Assembly: GCF_002879865.1 (NCBI RefSeq)
Contig: NZ_PNXY01000013.1
Location: forward strand, 62,001 to 126,000
Direction: 5' to 3'
Origin: Paraburkholderia rhynchosiae
GTDB taxonomy: Bacteria > Pseudomonadota > Gammaproteobacteria > Burkholderiales > Burkholderiaceae
Length of the DNA stretch: 64,000 nt
Part shown: positions 26,964 to 36,672 of the stretch, in pieces
Layout: every line of letters begins with the position of its first letter
How positions within the stretch are numbered: the first letter of the stretch is position 1
Translations under genes and position numbers: made by a program
Notes under the pieces: generated by a model
Database searches by the model: none
Told to the model about the DNA's origin: nothing
What the model saw: only the letters and a program-made list of their open reading frames with translations

Positions 26964-27626
26964 CTAGTCAAGTTCATGAAGAAAATCGGGGACCGCACTT
27001 CCAATCGAGGCAAGATATCCCGCCATAGCGCCGGCAACTTTTCGCACGGCAGGACGTGCGATCATCCGTTCACGCCAAGCCAGCAGGTTAGGCGTCTCCC
27101 CTGTTATCGGCGCACCCTTGCGCGCGCCGAACAACTGCGCCATGTAGAACGCAATGTCGGCATAGGAATACGTCTCGGCCAGAAATTCTCGAGCCGCAAG
27201 AACTCGTTCCATGCGTCGATAGTATTGCAACGCTTCGTTGCGCGCAGTCTGCGCCGCAGGATCATGCGGCGCATCTTCAAGTCCCATCAGTCGGACAATG
27301 TGGGGAAAATAGATTTCATCGCTGCAGTGTTCGAGTTGACGCGCCATGGCGCGCGCCTCGGGATGCGCCGGCCATAAGGCGGGATTGGGCTTCAGGTCTT
27401 CAAAATACTCAAATATTTGCGTGGAATCAAAAATCTCCAGGTTGCCGTCTATTAGTACCGGCACCTGATGGTTCGGATTGACGCGCAATACATCTGGATG
27501 TTTGGGGTTGTAACCGCGCAGTTGGTCGAACGGAGCCATCACCAGTTCGAAGTCGATGCCCTTTTCGTGCGCGGCGATCTCGACCTTGGCACCGAACATG
27601 CTCAGGGGTCCAGAAATTATTTTCAT
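26964..27626 (-). CDS. Glutathione S-transferase family protein
   Basis: A 220-residue GST. The thioredoxin-like N-domain reads MKIISGPLSMFGAKVEIAAHEKG, then VNPNHQVPVLIDG (cis-Pro) and the glutathione-binding EIFDSTQIFEYFED. The helical C-domain holds the ARETY-like FLAETYSYADIAFYMAQ motif. I use ATG 27626 because it gives the normal N-terminus and has GAGAG upstream. It is divergent from a WYL regulator. Substrate unknown; detoxification or stereospecific ring-product isomerisation are typical roles. Confidence 0.88.
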   Translation of the reverse strand: MKIISGPLSMFGAKVEIAAHEKGIDFELVMAPFDQLRGYNPKHPDVLRVNPNHQVPVLIDGNLEIFDSTQIFEYFEDLKPNPALWPAHPEARAMARQLEHCSDEIYFPHIVRLMGLEDAPHDPAAQTARNEALQYYRRMERVLAAREFLAETYSYADIAFYMAQLFGARKGAPITGETPNLLAWRERMIARPAVRKVAGAMAGYLASIGSAVPDFLHELD

Positions 27627-27861
27627 TTGTCTCTCTTCAATTGGTCCTGTGTCTCGCGACAAACTCACGACCGAACAGATCGATCAACACGTCGCGTTTT
27701 TGGCGATGAAGGGCGGCGTAGTTCAATGGCCTTGAGTTGCTTTTCGTGAATGCTCCTGTCCTTCTTTACCTTTGCATCGATAGAGCAGATGAGGGATGTG
27801 GCAGATAATAAGTCCGTTAACATGACACCTTATGTCATGTATTTGAGGTTGGGCGCCATTT

Positions 27862-28839
27862 ATGAAAGCTAGCCGCCTTTTGTCGATCATGCTGATGCTG
27901 CAAGCACGCGGGCGTATGACCGCACCGGCTTTGGCTGAAGCACTGGAGGTTTCCGAGCGCACGATCTTGCGCGATATCGATCAGCTCTCTGCTGCTGGCG
28001 TGCCCATCTGGGGGGATCGAGGTCGCAACGGGGGATTTCAATTGCGGGAGGGCTGGAGTACCGATCTCACAGGGCTCACGGAGCACGAAGCGCATGCGCT
28101 GTTTCTGGCAGGTTTGCCAGGGCCTGCGACAGAACTGGGCTTGGACGGCATGGCAACCTCTGCGTGGCTAAAGATGATTGCCAGTCTGCCTCCGGACTCA
28201 CGCGAGAAGGCTGATCGTGTCGCTAGCCGACTGCACATTGACACTGTGGATTGGTACCGTGCTCAAGAAACGCCGTTATTTCTGCGTGAAGTCGCCAATG
28301 CCGTGTGGAGTTCGTACCGTATCGAAGTGAAGTATGAAAGCTGGCATGGCTTATCCCGCCGCGAACTTGAGCCGCTCGGTTTGGTGCTCAAAGGAGGTAC
28401 CTGGTACCTGATTGCCAAGGTGGTGGGCAGGCCCGGCGCACTGACCTTTCGACTAGCGAATATTAGTGAATTCAAGTCCTCCCGCCGCCGTTTCAAGCGT
28501 CCTGCGCGATTTGACCTGGCGAAGCACTGGCGTGACGCGATGGACCGCTACGAGACCGACCTTTATCGGTTGACGGCACATGTCGCCGTGTCGGCGCGTG
28601 GCGAAAATTGGTTGGCCAACGCGCGTATTAAAACCGCTCCGGTTTTGCAGGGTGCAAATAGTGCGGACGTGCCACCGGGATGGAAAGAGTTTTTGGTGCC
28701 CATCGAATCCATCGAGCACGGCGTGCGGAAGCTGCTGGAATACGGTTCAAATTTGAGGATCGTAGGGCCGCGCGAACTTAAGAATAAATTTATGGAAGAG
28801 TTGTCACAGTTGAAAGCGCTCTATAAGAGGAGCGCATAA
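27862..28839 (+). CDS. YafY-type regulator with HTH and WYL domains
   Basis: A 325-residue regulator. The N-terminal HTH_11 (ASRLLSIMLMLQARGRMTAPALAEALEVSERTILRDIDQL) is followed by the WYL domain: ELEPLGLVLKGGTWYLIAKV gives the WYL-type core, and the WCX C-terminal extension covers about 230-320. It is divergent from the GST gene with a 235-bp gap and is the likely regulator of that gene. WYL domains sense ligands, often nucleotides or small molecules; the ligand here is unknown. Confidence 0.9.
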   Translation: MKASRLLSIMLMLQARGRMTAPALAEALEVSERTILRDIDQLSAAGVPIWGDRGRNGGFQLREGWSTDLTGLTEHEAHALFLAGLPGPATELGLDGMATSAWLKMIASLPPDSREKADRVASRLHIDTVDWYRAQETPLFLREVANAVWSSYRIEVKYESWHGLSRRELEPLGLVLKGGTWYLIAKVVGRPGALTFRLANISEFKSSRRRFKRPARFDLAKHWRDAMDRYETDLYRLTAHVAVSARGENWLANARIKTAPVLQGANSADVPPGWKEFLVPIESIEHGVRKLLEYGSNLRIVGPRELKNKFMEELSQLKALYKRSA

Positions 28840-29168
28840 TTTTGGTGAGACGTGAAGCCAGGAAACCTGGACAATGAAGGCCGTGTTTGAACGGCCGTTG
28901 TCCGGCGAATCGAAGGGCAGTTGCGGGTCGACCTGAGCCAACCATTGAGAGCCGTCGCGCGCGTTCTCTTAAGCAACCAGCTCAGTCATAGCGTCGAATA
29001 TCCATACCTGAGAAGTCGAGATTATTGCATACAGACGTATGCTGCGGATTTCAACGGTTCGATCATTCGGAACGGCGGCTTTTGAGAAGACCAGGAGGCG
29101 CCTCAGGCTCGACAAATGCGGAACCGCGGTTAACCCGCGGACGCTCAGGTCCTGGCACGAGTATCCGC
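28840..29168. other. Intergenic region, nothing recognised
   Basis: About 330 bp between the WYL gene and a convergent small lipoprotein gene. No supported gene, RNA or repeat. Confidence 0.4.
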
Positions 29169-29480
29169 TCAACCAGGCCGCGTCTGCGGGCATTCGGTCA
29201 GATACCAGGTGTCGACCCGGCGCTGCGCGACCTCCAGATCGGCTGGGTAATAGGGATCAAAGAACCATCCGGGGTGGTAGCCCGCTTCTTCCAGGGCCGC
29301 CAGTTCACTCATACTGCGCTCCCGTGTGACGGGTGCCTTGTTTCTGATCTCCGTCAGGTCGCGGCATTGCGTGGCGCTAAGGTGCGTTCGCGTGCCTGCC
29401 TGCATGCCGCCTGCGGTACATCCAGCGAGCAGGAGCGTCAGCGCCGAAAGCATCAGCCAGAGCCTGGTTGCGTTTTTCAT
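29169..29480 (-). CDS. DUF4148-like small lipoprotein
   Basis: A 103-residue protein with a lipobox (LSALTLLLAGC, Cys at about 20), started at 29480 after AAAGGAGA. The mature part contains RSMSELAALEEAGYHPG and YPADLEVAQRRVD, which resembles the DUF4148 pattern (ELxxLExAGY...YPxxIQAAxxRV) common in Burkholderia. Probably periplasmic. Function unknown. Confidence 0.7.
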   Translation of the reverse strand: MKNATRLWLMLSALTLLLAGCTAGGMQAGTRTHLSATQCRDLTEIRNKAPVTRERSMSELAALEEAGYHPGWFFDPYYPADLEVAQRRVDTWYLTECPQTRPG

Positions 29481-29848
29481 TTCGCGTCTCCTTTGAATGA
29501 GGCAACGCTTACTGCGCATGGGCTATTCCCGGCCTGAGCCCGCGCGCCGGAACGGCCGCCGCGATAGGTATCCCACTCATGTATCAAAGGCCTTCTACTG
29601 GATGCGACGGCATCAGAACAGATGCAGTGTTCTAAAGACGTGTTACCTGTCTACCTGTATCGCGTTCTGTGAAGACGTGAACACAAGAAGATTGCCAGCA
29701 TGCATCTCGATCAGGGTTAACCCATTCGAAACGCTGCACCAAAGGACATACAGTATGGTGCATGCCAGCCGGCCTCAAACGCGGGCATCTCCGCCCAGGC
29801 GTGTCCGGCGGTGTTTCCCTGGTTCCGCGTGATGAAAGGAGATGACAG
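29481..29848. other. Divergent intergenic region
   Basis: About 370 bp with promoters expected for the lipoprotein gene (left) and the NCS1 permease gene (right). No gene recognised. Confidence 0.4.
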
Positions 29849-31306
29849 ATGGAAATCCGCGATCCTTCTTCCGGCCTCTACAACGAAGATCTCGCGCCCG
29901 CCAGGCAGCGCAACTGGGGCGCTTTCAGCATCTTCAACGTCTGGACCTCGGACGTGCACAGCCTGTGGGGCTACTATCTCGCCGCCAGCCTGTTCCTGCT
30001 GTGCGGTAGCTTTATCAACTTCCTGCTGGCGATCGGGCTCAGCTCGCTGGTGATCTTCGCGCTGATGAACCTGATTGGCTTTGCCGGCGAGAAGACCGGC
30101 GTGCCTTATCCGGTTCTGGCGCGCGCCTCTTTCGGCGTGTGGGGCGCCAACCTGGCGGCACTGGTTCGCGCCGTGGTGGCCTGCTTCTGGTACGGCGCGC
30201 AGACGGCTGCCGCGTCGGGTGCGATGGTCGCGCTGCTGATCCGCAGCGACAGCATGATGGCATTCCACAGGGGCACGCACTTCCTGGGCCACTCCGGGCT
30301 GGAGGTGATCTGCTACGCGATCATCTGGGCGCTGCAGTTGCTCATCATCCAGAAGGGCATGGAAACGGTGCGCAAATTCCAGGACTGGGCGGGTCCGGCG
30401 GTGTGGCTCGCGATGCTCATCCTGGCGATCGGCCTATGCGTCAAGGCCGGCGGCTTCTCGTTCGACCATGGCATTCCGATGAACGTGCTGCTCGAGAAGA
30501 CCCGCGATGCCGGCGTCAGCGGCGAGCCCGGCTCGTTCTGGGCGCTGATGGCAGTAGGTGCGACCTGGATCACCTACTTTGCGGCGCTATACCTGAACTT
30601 CTGCGACTTCTCGCGCTACGCGAAGAACCGTAACGCAGTGAAGAAAGGAAATCTGTGGGGCCTGCCGGTCAACCTCATCGCGTTCTCGCTGGTCGCCGGC
30701 GTTACCACCATCGCTGCCTTCAAGGTCTACGGCGAAGTGCTGCTGCACCCCGAGCAGATCTCGGCCAAGTTCGACAGTTGGTTGCTGGCACTCATCGCGG
30801 CGCTGACCTTCGCGGTCGCCACGCTGGGCATCAACGTAGTGGCGAATTTCGTCTCGGCGGCGTTCGACATTTCCAACGTATTCCCTCGGCAGATCAGCTT
30901 CAAGAAGGGCGGCTACATCGCCGCGATCATTGCGCTGGTGCTCTACCCATTCGCGCCGTGGGAAGGCAACGCCGCGCACTTTGTCAACGCCATCGGTGCC
31001 ACGATGGGCCCGCTGCTCGGGATTATTCTGGTGGACTACTATCTGGTGGCCAAGGGCAACGTCAACGTCGCGGCGCTCTACCACGAGCACGGCGAGTACC
31101 GCTATGAAAGCGGGTGGAACGTCAACGCGCTGGTCTCCGCCGCGGTCGGCAGCGTGTTTTCCACCTTCCTGCCTAACTTCACCAACCTGCTGCCGGTCTG
31201 GTGGAATACCTATGGGTGGTTCTTCGGCGTGGTGATCGGCGGCGGGATGTACCTGATCATGGCGACGCTGCGCCCGCGTACCGCGATCGCGCCGACCCGC
31301 GCTTGA
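29849..31306 (+). CDS. NCS1-family nucleobase/allantoin-type permease
   Basis: A 485-residue inner-membrane transporter with about 12 membrane segments. NCS1 hallmarks are the N-terminal RNWGAFSIFNVWTSDVHSLWGYYLAASLF-like first segment (shown in part), GVPYPVLARASFGVWGANLAALVR in TM3 and the WYGAQTAAASGA region. A strong GAAAGGAGATGA ribosome site sets the start. Likely substrates are uracil, cytosine, allantoin, hydantoin or a related ring. No catabolic enzyme is adjacent, so substrate cannot be assigned. Confidence 0.88.
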   Translation: MEIRDPSSGLYNEDLAPARQRNWGAFSIFNVWTSDVHSLWGYYLAASLFLLCGSFINFLLAIGLSSLVIFALMNLIGFAGEKTGVPYPVLARASFGVWGANLAALVRAVVACFWYGAQTAAASGAMVALLIRSDSMMAFHRGTHFLGHSGLEVICYAIIWALQLLIIQKGMETVRKFQDWAGPAVWLAMLILAIGLCVKAGGFSFDHGIPMNVLLEKTRDAGVSGEPGSFWALMAVGATWITYFAALYLNFCDFSRYAKNRNAVKKGNLWGLPVNLIAFSLVAGVTTIAAFKVYGEVLLHPEQISAKFDSWLLALIAALTFAVATLGINVVANFVSAAFDISNVFPRQISFKKGGYIAAIIALVLYPFAPWEGNAAHFVNAIGATMGPLLGIILVDYYLVAKGNVNVAALYHEHGEYRYESGWNVNALVSAAVGSVFSTFLPNFTNLLPVWWNTYGWFFGVVIGGGMYLIMATLRPRTAIAPTRA

Positions 31307-31545
31307 GGGTTTTCCTGAGAAGCGTGTACGAGTGACAAACAGAGCGACAAGCGCGCGCACGCCACCGATCGGGCTACATGCCGCTTGCGGGGCTGAGAGT
31401 TCAAGCCTGCCGGCGCCGCCGCTCTCCGACAAGGTGCCGGGCTTCGTCTCGGCCGCCAGCACAGAGAACAGGCACCGCAACAATGCCGATGGTTGGACGA
31501 TGGCGCTCATGCTAGGATTTCTCGCAAACAACTCCGGAGACTGCT

Positions 31546-31929
31546 ATGCCGTTCATCTGCGAAAACGTCGAATGTCGTGCCGTCCTGGCCCGCGGGCAGG
31601 TCGGGTCCATTCGCGAGAACGAGGGGTGGTGCTTCTACTGCCCAGACTGCAAAGTGAGGAACGAGCTCAAGAACATTGGCGTGCCGGGCGGTCCTGTCGA
31701 GTTGATTCAGCCGGAGAGATCCGGTCTCCCGCACAAAGTCATTGCAACTGCTCGACCACTGGAGGACGGCAGGTACTCGGCGCAGTTGCGCGTACAAAGG
31801 GCACTCGGTATGAAGGGGACTTACGCGGCCGAAGAGAATTGGGAACAGCTCGGCGTGTTCCTTAACGCGCACGAGGCTGTCGCTCATGCGAAGTCCATTG
31901 CGGCAGACTGGCTGGGCGAAAAGGCATAG
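31546..31929 (+). CDS. Hypothetical protein with N-terminal zinc-ribbon-like Cys pairs
   Basis: A 127-residue soluble protein. The N-terminus has CENVEC and, 20 residues later, CFYCPDC, a possible zinc ribbon. The rest is a small alpha/beta domain (KVIATARPLEDGRYSAQLRVQR, then AHEAVAHAKSIAADWL) like a stress-type KTG/DUF domain of unknown role. CGGAGACT precedes the ATG. Not recognised as a named family. Confidence 0.6.
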   Translation: MPFICENVECRAVLARGQVGSIRENEGWCFYCPDCKVRNELKNIGVPGGPVELIQPERSGLPHKVIATARPLEDGRYSAQLRVQRALGMKGTYAAEENWEQLGVFLNAHEAVAHAKSIAADWLGEKA

Positions 31930-32121
31930 CCCAAGTGAGTGGAACGCTGGATTTGGCCGTGCGCGGATCTTTTGTGGCTGGTCCGCGCCCCCGATCCGCA
32001 CGACAACCTGATGCTGTATGGCGCCGGTGCCGTGTAGGCAACGGTTCAGCTTTCGCTACGCTCAAATAAGCGAGGCCAATGGCCAGACACGACGTCAACA
32101 TTTCAATACGTACAACATCAC

Positions 32122-32580
32122 TCACGACGCTCCGACCGAAGCGACGTTCACAAATAGCTTGGCTGCTTCGTTGCCATGGGACAAAGCACGCAGTGCAAGG
32201 GAGAGTGCTAGCTGCGCGTCGTGGGCGACTGCACTGCGGTCCTGATCGAAGAGCTTGACGGCATGGCGCATATGCTGCGCGGCCTGGTCGTGAAGCTCCG
32301 CTGCCGTTGCATGATGTTTTGCCGCCATCTCGCTGTTTTTGCCGGAGCCGGTCGACGCAGGTGTTGCCGGCGGCGTACCGGTGCTGTGCGCACCGGCATC
32401 GTGTGCCTGGTCGATCGCATGCAAGGTGTGGCCGTGGGCCATCATCGACTGAAGGGCGGCGTGGGCATAGTCTTTACCGGCCTCGAAATGCCGCGACGCC
32501 TCCCGGTGATAGCGCGCTGCCTTCTCGTGATGTGACGCCGCGGCTTCCAGATGTTCTCTTTTATTGTGCTTCGTGTTCAT
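32122..32580 (-). CDS. Ala/His-rich helical hypothetical protein, 152 aa
   Basis: A strong CAGGAG ribosome site precedes ATG 32580. The protein is built of two His/Ala-rich helical repeats separated by a Pro/Thr/Gly linker (GTPPATPASTGSG): HLEAAASHHEKAARYHREASRHFEAG and MAAKHHATAAELHDQAAQHMRHAVKLF. No signal peptide. Similar His/Ala-rich proteins occur near stress genes in Burkholderia; function unknown. The His pattern may bind metal. Confidence 0.65.
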   Translation of the reverse strand: MNTKHNKREHLEAAASHHEKAARYHREASRHFEAGKDYAHAALQSMMAHGHTLHAIDQAHDAGAHSTGTPPATPASTGSGKNSEMAAKHHATAAELHDQAAQHMRHAVKLFDQDRSAVAHDAQLALSLALRALSHGNEAAKLFVNVASVGAS

Positions 32581-32758
32581 ACCGGCTCCTGTAAGAGTGG
32601 AGTGTAGGACTTACTCCATGGCGACCGATTCGAAGACGCGGTGGCGGGTCGCAAGCCACTGGATCCGAATTTACACGCACTTGCACTCTCGATGATGTTT
32701 TCCTCGCTTGGTAAGCTCGTGACACCACGGTCGGCTCATGCAGCGTGTCGTCCGCGTC

Positions 32759-33709
32759 CTACGTCAGCAGCAACGCAGAGAGCCGCTTTTCAACTGTCTC
32801 GATACAACTTAACGCGACCGGCACGACAGGATTAGCCGACGTATGGCTATAGAACAGTTGCACTGTCTCGAGAAAACGTGTGCCGTCTAACGGGAGGATT
32901 GCTAGCTTCTCGCTATTCACGCCATGACGCGCCACTGCCAGTGGCATCAAAGCGAGAAATGGATACGCCGCGATCATCGCTTCATTGGCTTGCAACGAGA
33001 TCGATTGCACGCATCCATCGGGAAGCTCGAGTCCGCGTGCGTGCATCCACGCCTCGAGCGCGAGAAACGTAGGCGCTTCGCGCGGCGGCAGAATCCACGG
33101 CAGCCCGGAAAGATCGGCAGGGCTGATCGTGCGGCGCGCAGCGAGCGGATGATCGCGCCCGCACACCACCACGATTGGATCGTCGAGAACGGCATGCGAA
33201 GCGAAGGCCGCCGCTTCGGCGCGCGGCGGGGCAGTGCGGCTCAGGACGAAATCGAGCGCGCCGGCAGCGAGCATCGGAAACAGCCGGTCGCTGGTCGCTT
33301 CGTAAAAGCTCACGTTCACATGCGGCGCACGCTTTTTCAGTTCGATCACCAGTTCGGGCGCGAAGACGGGCATCACCGTCGCGACCGCGCCGACGGAAAT
33401 TTTTCCGGATATGCCGCTCGTCAACGCATCGACTTCGAAACGCGCCTGCTCGAGCTGATGAAACACCTCGCGAGCGCGCTTAGTCAGTGTCTCGCCGACG
33501 GGCGTGAAAAACAGCCGGTTGCCGACGCGGGTGAGCACGGGAACGCCCAGACCCGCTTCCAGTTCTGCCAGCTGCTTTGACACGGCGGGCTGCGTGATAT
33601 TGAGCTTCTGGGCGACGAGCCGGATCTGGCCAAGACTGTCGAACATCGTGAGCAGGCGCAGGTGGCTGAGCTTCAGCCCTGCCTGAAAAAAGCGTTCGAT
33701 CGGATCCAT
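32759..33709 (-). CDS. LysR-family regulator (GbpR/PcaQ-like)
   Basis: A 316-residue LysR regulator. Winged helix LSHLRLLTMFDSLGQIRLVAQKLNITQPAVSKQLAELEAGLG-like region (about 13-60) and a substrate-binding domain beginning GKISVGAVATVMPVFAPELV. It resembles the galactose-binding-protein/PcaQ branch. It is divergent from the sulfatase/MFS pair (133-bp gap) and probably controls it. Confidence 0.9.
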   Translation of the reverse strand: MDPIERFFQAGLKLSHLRLLTMFDSLGQIRLVAQKLNITQPAVSKQLAELEAGLGVPVLTRVGNRLFFTPVGETLTKRAREVFHQLEQARFEVDALTSGISGKISVGAVATVMPVFAPELVIELKKRAPHVNVSFYEATSDRLFPMLAAGALDFVLSRTAPPRAEAAAFASHAVLDDPIVVVCGRDHPLAARRTISPADLSGLPWILPPREAPTFLALEAWMHARGLELPDGCVQSISLQANEAMIAAYPFLALMPLAVARHGVNSEKLAILPLDGTRFLETVQLFYSHTSANPVVPVALSCIETVEKRLSALLLT

Positions 33710-33842
33710 GGAAGCAAGACCGGGAAAACGAATAACCGATGGTTATGCGCTTCGCAAAAAATGTCAATTGAAAGTCATGCGCCGCTGTACGACCATGAAT
33801 CAAAGGAGACGCGGCACCAAAGAATCCGCCGCAAGACCACTG

Positions 33843-35273
33843 ATGAAACCCACAAACGTCCTCTTCATCTTGTCCGACGAACATCAGCACAACCTGATGG
33901 GATGCGCCGGGCACCCGATCATCAAAACGCCCTCGCTCGACGCGCTCGCGCAGCGCGGCACGCGCTTCAGCAACGCCTACACGCCGTCGCCCATCTGCGT
34001 GCCGGCTCGCGCAAGTCTCGCGACTGGGCGCTACGTTCACGACATCCGCTGCTGGGACAACGCGGTCGCCTATGACGGCAGTCCTCCGGGCTGGGCGCAG
34101 CATCTGTCGGCGAGCGGCGTGCTGACGGAATCGATCGGCAAGCTGCACTACAAGTCGGAAGCGTCGCCGGTCGGGTTCGCGCGGCAGCATCACGCGGTGC
34201 ATATCCTCGATGGCATCGGCCAGGTCTGGGGCTCGGTGCGCAATCCGATGCCGGAGACGATGGGCCGCTCGCCGCTCTATGACAAGATCGGTCCTGGCAC
34301 ATCGGATTACAACCGCTTCGATATGCGGGTTGCCGATACCGCGTGCGGGTGGCTCGGTGAACACGCGCGGGACGACAAACCCTGGGTGTTGTTCGTTGGA
34401 CTCGTTGCGCCGCACTTTCCGCTCGTCGTGCCGCAACAGTACCTCGACCTCTACGATCCACGCGGGATTGACTTGCCGGCGTTGCATCCGTCGACGGGAT
34501 ATGTGCGGCATCCGTGGGTCGAGCGTCAGGCGCGCCATATGGATCACGACGCCGCCATCGGCAGCGATGAGCGCCGCCGCCTCGCTGTCGCTTGCTACTA
34601 CGCGCTAGTGTCGTTCCTCGACGCGCAGGTCGGCAAGGTGCTCGCCGCGCTGCGGGAGAGCGGGCTCGACGAATCGACGACGATCATCTACAGCAGCGAT
34701 CACGGCGACAATCTCGGCAAGCGCGGCATGTGGAACAAGTGCCTGATGTACCGCGAATCGACTGGCGTGCCGATGATCGTCGCCGGTCCCGGCATTCCGG
34801 TGGGGAAGGTGAGCGAAACGCCAGTGTCGCTTGTCGATATCCAGAACACGCTGCTCGAATGCACGGGTTGCGACGAAGCGCTGATCCGAAGTCCGGGCGA
34901 ATCGTTGGCCCGTCTCGCCTGCGCAGACGACGCGCCTGAGCGCATCGCGTTCAGCGAATATCACGCGGTCGGTTCCGAGAGCGCTGCATACATGCTTGCG
35001 AACGCCCGCTATAAGTATCACCACTACGTCGGCATGCAGCCGGAACTGTTCGACGTGCAGAACGACCCCGAAGAACTGCATGATCTCGCGCCGCTGCCCG
35101 AATACACAAACGTGCTGGTCGGATTCGAAAAGCGCCTTAGAGCGCTGGTCGATCCGGAAGGCACCGACGCCGCCGCGAAAGCCGATCAGGACAGACTGGT
35201 CGAAGCATTCGGCGGCCGGGATGCCGCGCTGAAAACGGGCACGCCGGCTGCGACGCCGGTGCCCGTCGAATAG
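33843..35273 (+). CDS. Type I sulfatase (choline-sulfatase-like)
   Basis: A 476-residue alkaline-phosphatase-fold sulfatase. The metal-binding start NVLFILSDEHQHNLMGCAGH is followed by the formylglycine motif CVPARASLATGRY (Cys at about 58). The second metal site is in TIIYSSDHGDNLGKRGMWNK. The Cys would be converted by formylglycine-generating enzyme encoded elsewhere. No signal peptide is seen with the ATG at 33843, so it acts in the cytoplasm on an imported ester. Upstream in-frame ATGs exist but the sulfatase fold begins right here. An MFS importer follows 47 bp on. Confidence 0.88.
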   Translation: MKPTNVLFILSDEHQHNLMGCAGHPIIKTPSLDALAQRGTRFSNAYTPSPICVPARASLATGRYVHDIRCWDNAVAYDGSPPGWAQHLSASGVLTESIGKLHYKSEASPVGFARQHHAVHILDGIGQVWGSVRNPMPETMGRSPLYDKIGPGTSDYNRFDMRVADTACGWLGEHARDDKPWVLFVGLVAPHFPLVVPQQYLDLYDPRGIDLPALHPSTGYVRHPWVERQARHMDHDAAIGSDERRRLAVACYYALVSFLDAQVGKVLAALRESGLDESTTIIYSSDHGDNLGKRGMWNKCLMYRESTGVPMIVAGPGIPVGKVSETPVSLVDIQNTLLECTGCDEALIRSPGESLARLACADDAPERIAFSEYHAVGSESAAYMLANARYKYHHYVGMQPELFDVQNDPEELHDLAPLPEYTNVLVGFEKRLRALVDPEGTDAAAKADQDRLVEAFGGRDAALKTGTPAATPVPVE

Positions 35274-35320
35274 CGCGCGGCCCGAGACGCACAGACAACA
35301 ACGATGACGGAGACAACTCG

Positions 35321-36622
35321 ATGGCCTCAGCAGACATTGCGGCGCTTCCCAGCCAGCCAGCGATCAGGCAGAAGTGGAAGACGGTGATACTCGCGAGCCT
35401 CGGCGGCTCGCTGGAGATTTACGACTTCATCATCTACGGCGTATTTGCGCGCGAAATCGCGCGGCAGTTTTTTCCAGCCACCGATCCGCTTGCGTCATTG
35501 ATCAGCACATTCAGCGTGTTCGCGATCGGCTATGTGTCGCGTCCGTTGGGCGGCATCGTGCTGAGCAGTCTCGGCGACCGCTTCGGACGGCGAATGATCT
35601 TTCTGGTGTCGGTGCTCGCGATGTCGGCGGCGACGATCGGCATCGGGCTGATTCCCAGCTATGCATCGATCGGCGTGATGGCGCCTGCGCTGCTCGTGCT
35701 GCTGCGTCTCGCGCAAGGTTTTTTCCTCGCAGGCGAATTACCGTGCTCGATCACTTACGTCGTTGAAGAGATTCCAGTGCGCGCGAGCCTCGTCAGCGGA
35801 CTTGTGATCTTCTGTTTGAATTCCGGCGTACTGACGGCGACGCTGATCAGCCTCGCGCTGCATTCGCTGCTCAACGCCGCGGATGTACTCACGTACGGCT
35901 GGCGCATCGCCTTCATCTTCGGCGGCGTGATCGGTCTCGTCTCCTACTGGCTGCGTACATCGCTTGAAGAGTCGAAGGAATATCAGCGCCTCAAAAGCCA
36001 CAAGGTGAAGCGCCCGTTCAGAAAAGTGCTGACCGGGTACCCGAAGCAGGTGGCGATCGGTGTCGGCGTGGCGGGGATCGTCAATGCGTCGAACAGCCTG
36101 CTCTTTGTCGTGCTGCCGTCTTACATGACGACGGTGTTGCACTACGCGCCCGCTACCGTCAGCGCCGGACAGAATCTCGGCATTGCGACGATGTCGGCCT
36201 CGTTGCTGCTCTTTGCGTGGCTCGGCGACACCATCCCTTCACGGCATTGGCACCGCCTCGGTTCGCTCGTCATGCTGTTCGGAAGCTATCCGTTCTATCG
36301 GCTCGTCGCGGCGCATCAGATCGATCCGTTCGTCGCGTTCATGACGATCGGCTTCGTTGGTGGGTTCGTGAACGGCGCATACGCGTATCTGCTTGCGGAC
36401 CTGTTTCCGACCAACGTCCGCTTCAGCGGCATTGCGCTGTCGCTCAATCTCGCGACGGTCGTTTTTACAGGCATCACGCCGTTGGTTGTCACGCAACTGC
36501 TGCATCACACGGGTTCGACGACTGCGCCGGGCATCTTTTTGACAGGCATTGCGCTAATCGCGCTGCTTGCAGGGGCTTTCGTCAACCGCTTTAGCGGACA
36601 GATTGCACGCGCAACGAATTGA
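35321..36622 (+). CDS. MFS transporter, metabolite:H+ symporter type
   Basis: A 433-residue, 12-segment transporter of the MHS group (proline/betaine, citrate, shikimate type). The signature begins ASLGGSLEIYDFIIYGVFAR with the acidic TM1 motif, then VGRPLGG-like SRPLGGIVLSSLGDRFGRR and LRLAQGFFLAGE in TM4. GGAGACAACTCG precedes the ATG. Located behind the sulfatase, it probably imports the sulfate ester or a related zwitterion such as choline sulfate. Confidence 0.88.
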   Translation: MASADIAALPSQPAIRQKWKTVILASLGGSLEIYDFIIYGVFAREIARQFFPATDPLASLISTFSVFAIGYVSRPLGGIVLSSLGDRFGRRMIFLVSVLAMSAATIGIGLIPSYASIGVMAPALLVLLRLAQGFFLAGELPCSITYVVEEIPVRASLVSGLVIFCLNSGVLTATLISLALHSLLNAADVLTYGWRIAFIFGGVIGLVSYWLRTSLEESKEYQRLKSHKVKRPFRKVLTGYPKQVAIGVGVAGIVNASNSLLFVVLPSYMTTVLHYAPATVSAGQNLGIATMSASLLLFAWLGDTIPSRHWHRLGSLVMLFGSYPFYRLVAAHQIDPFVAFMTIGFVGGFVNGAYAYLLADLFPTNVRFSGIALSLNLATVVFTGITPLVVTQLLHHTGSTTAPGIFLTGIALIALLAGAFVNRFSGQIARATN

Positions 36623-36672
36623 AGTCGCGAACCGCTGAAAGTCTGGGCGAGATCATCTACAACGTAGCACCA

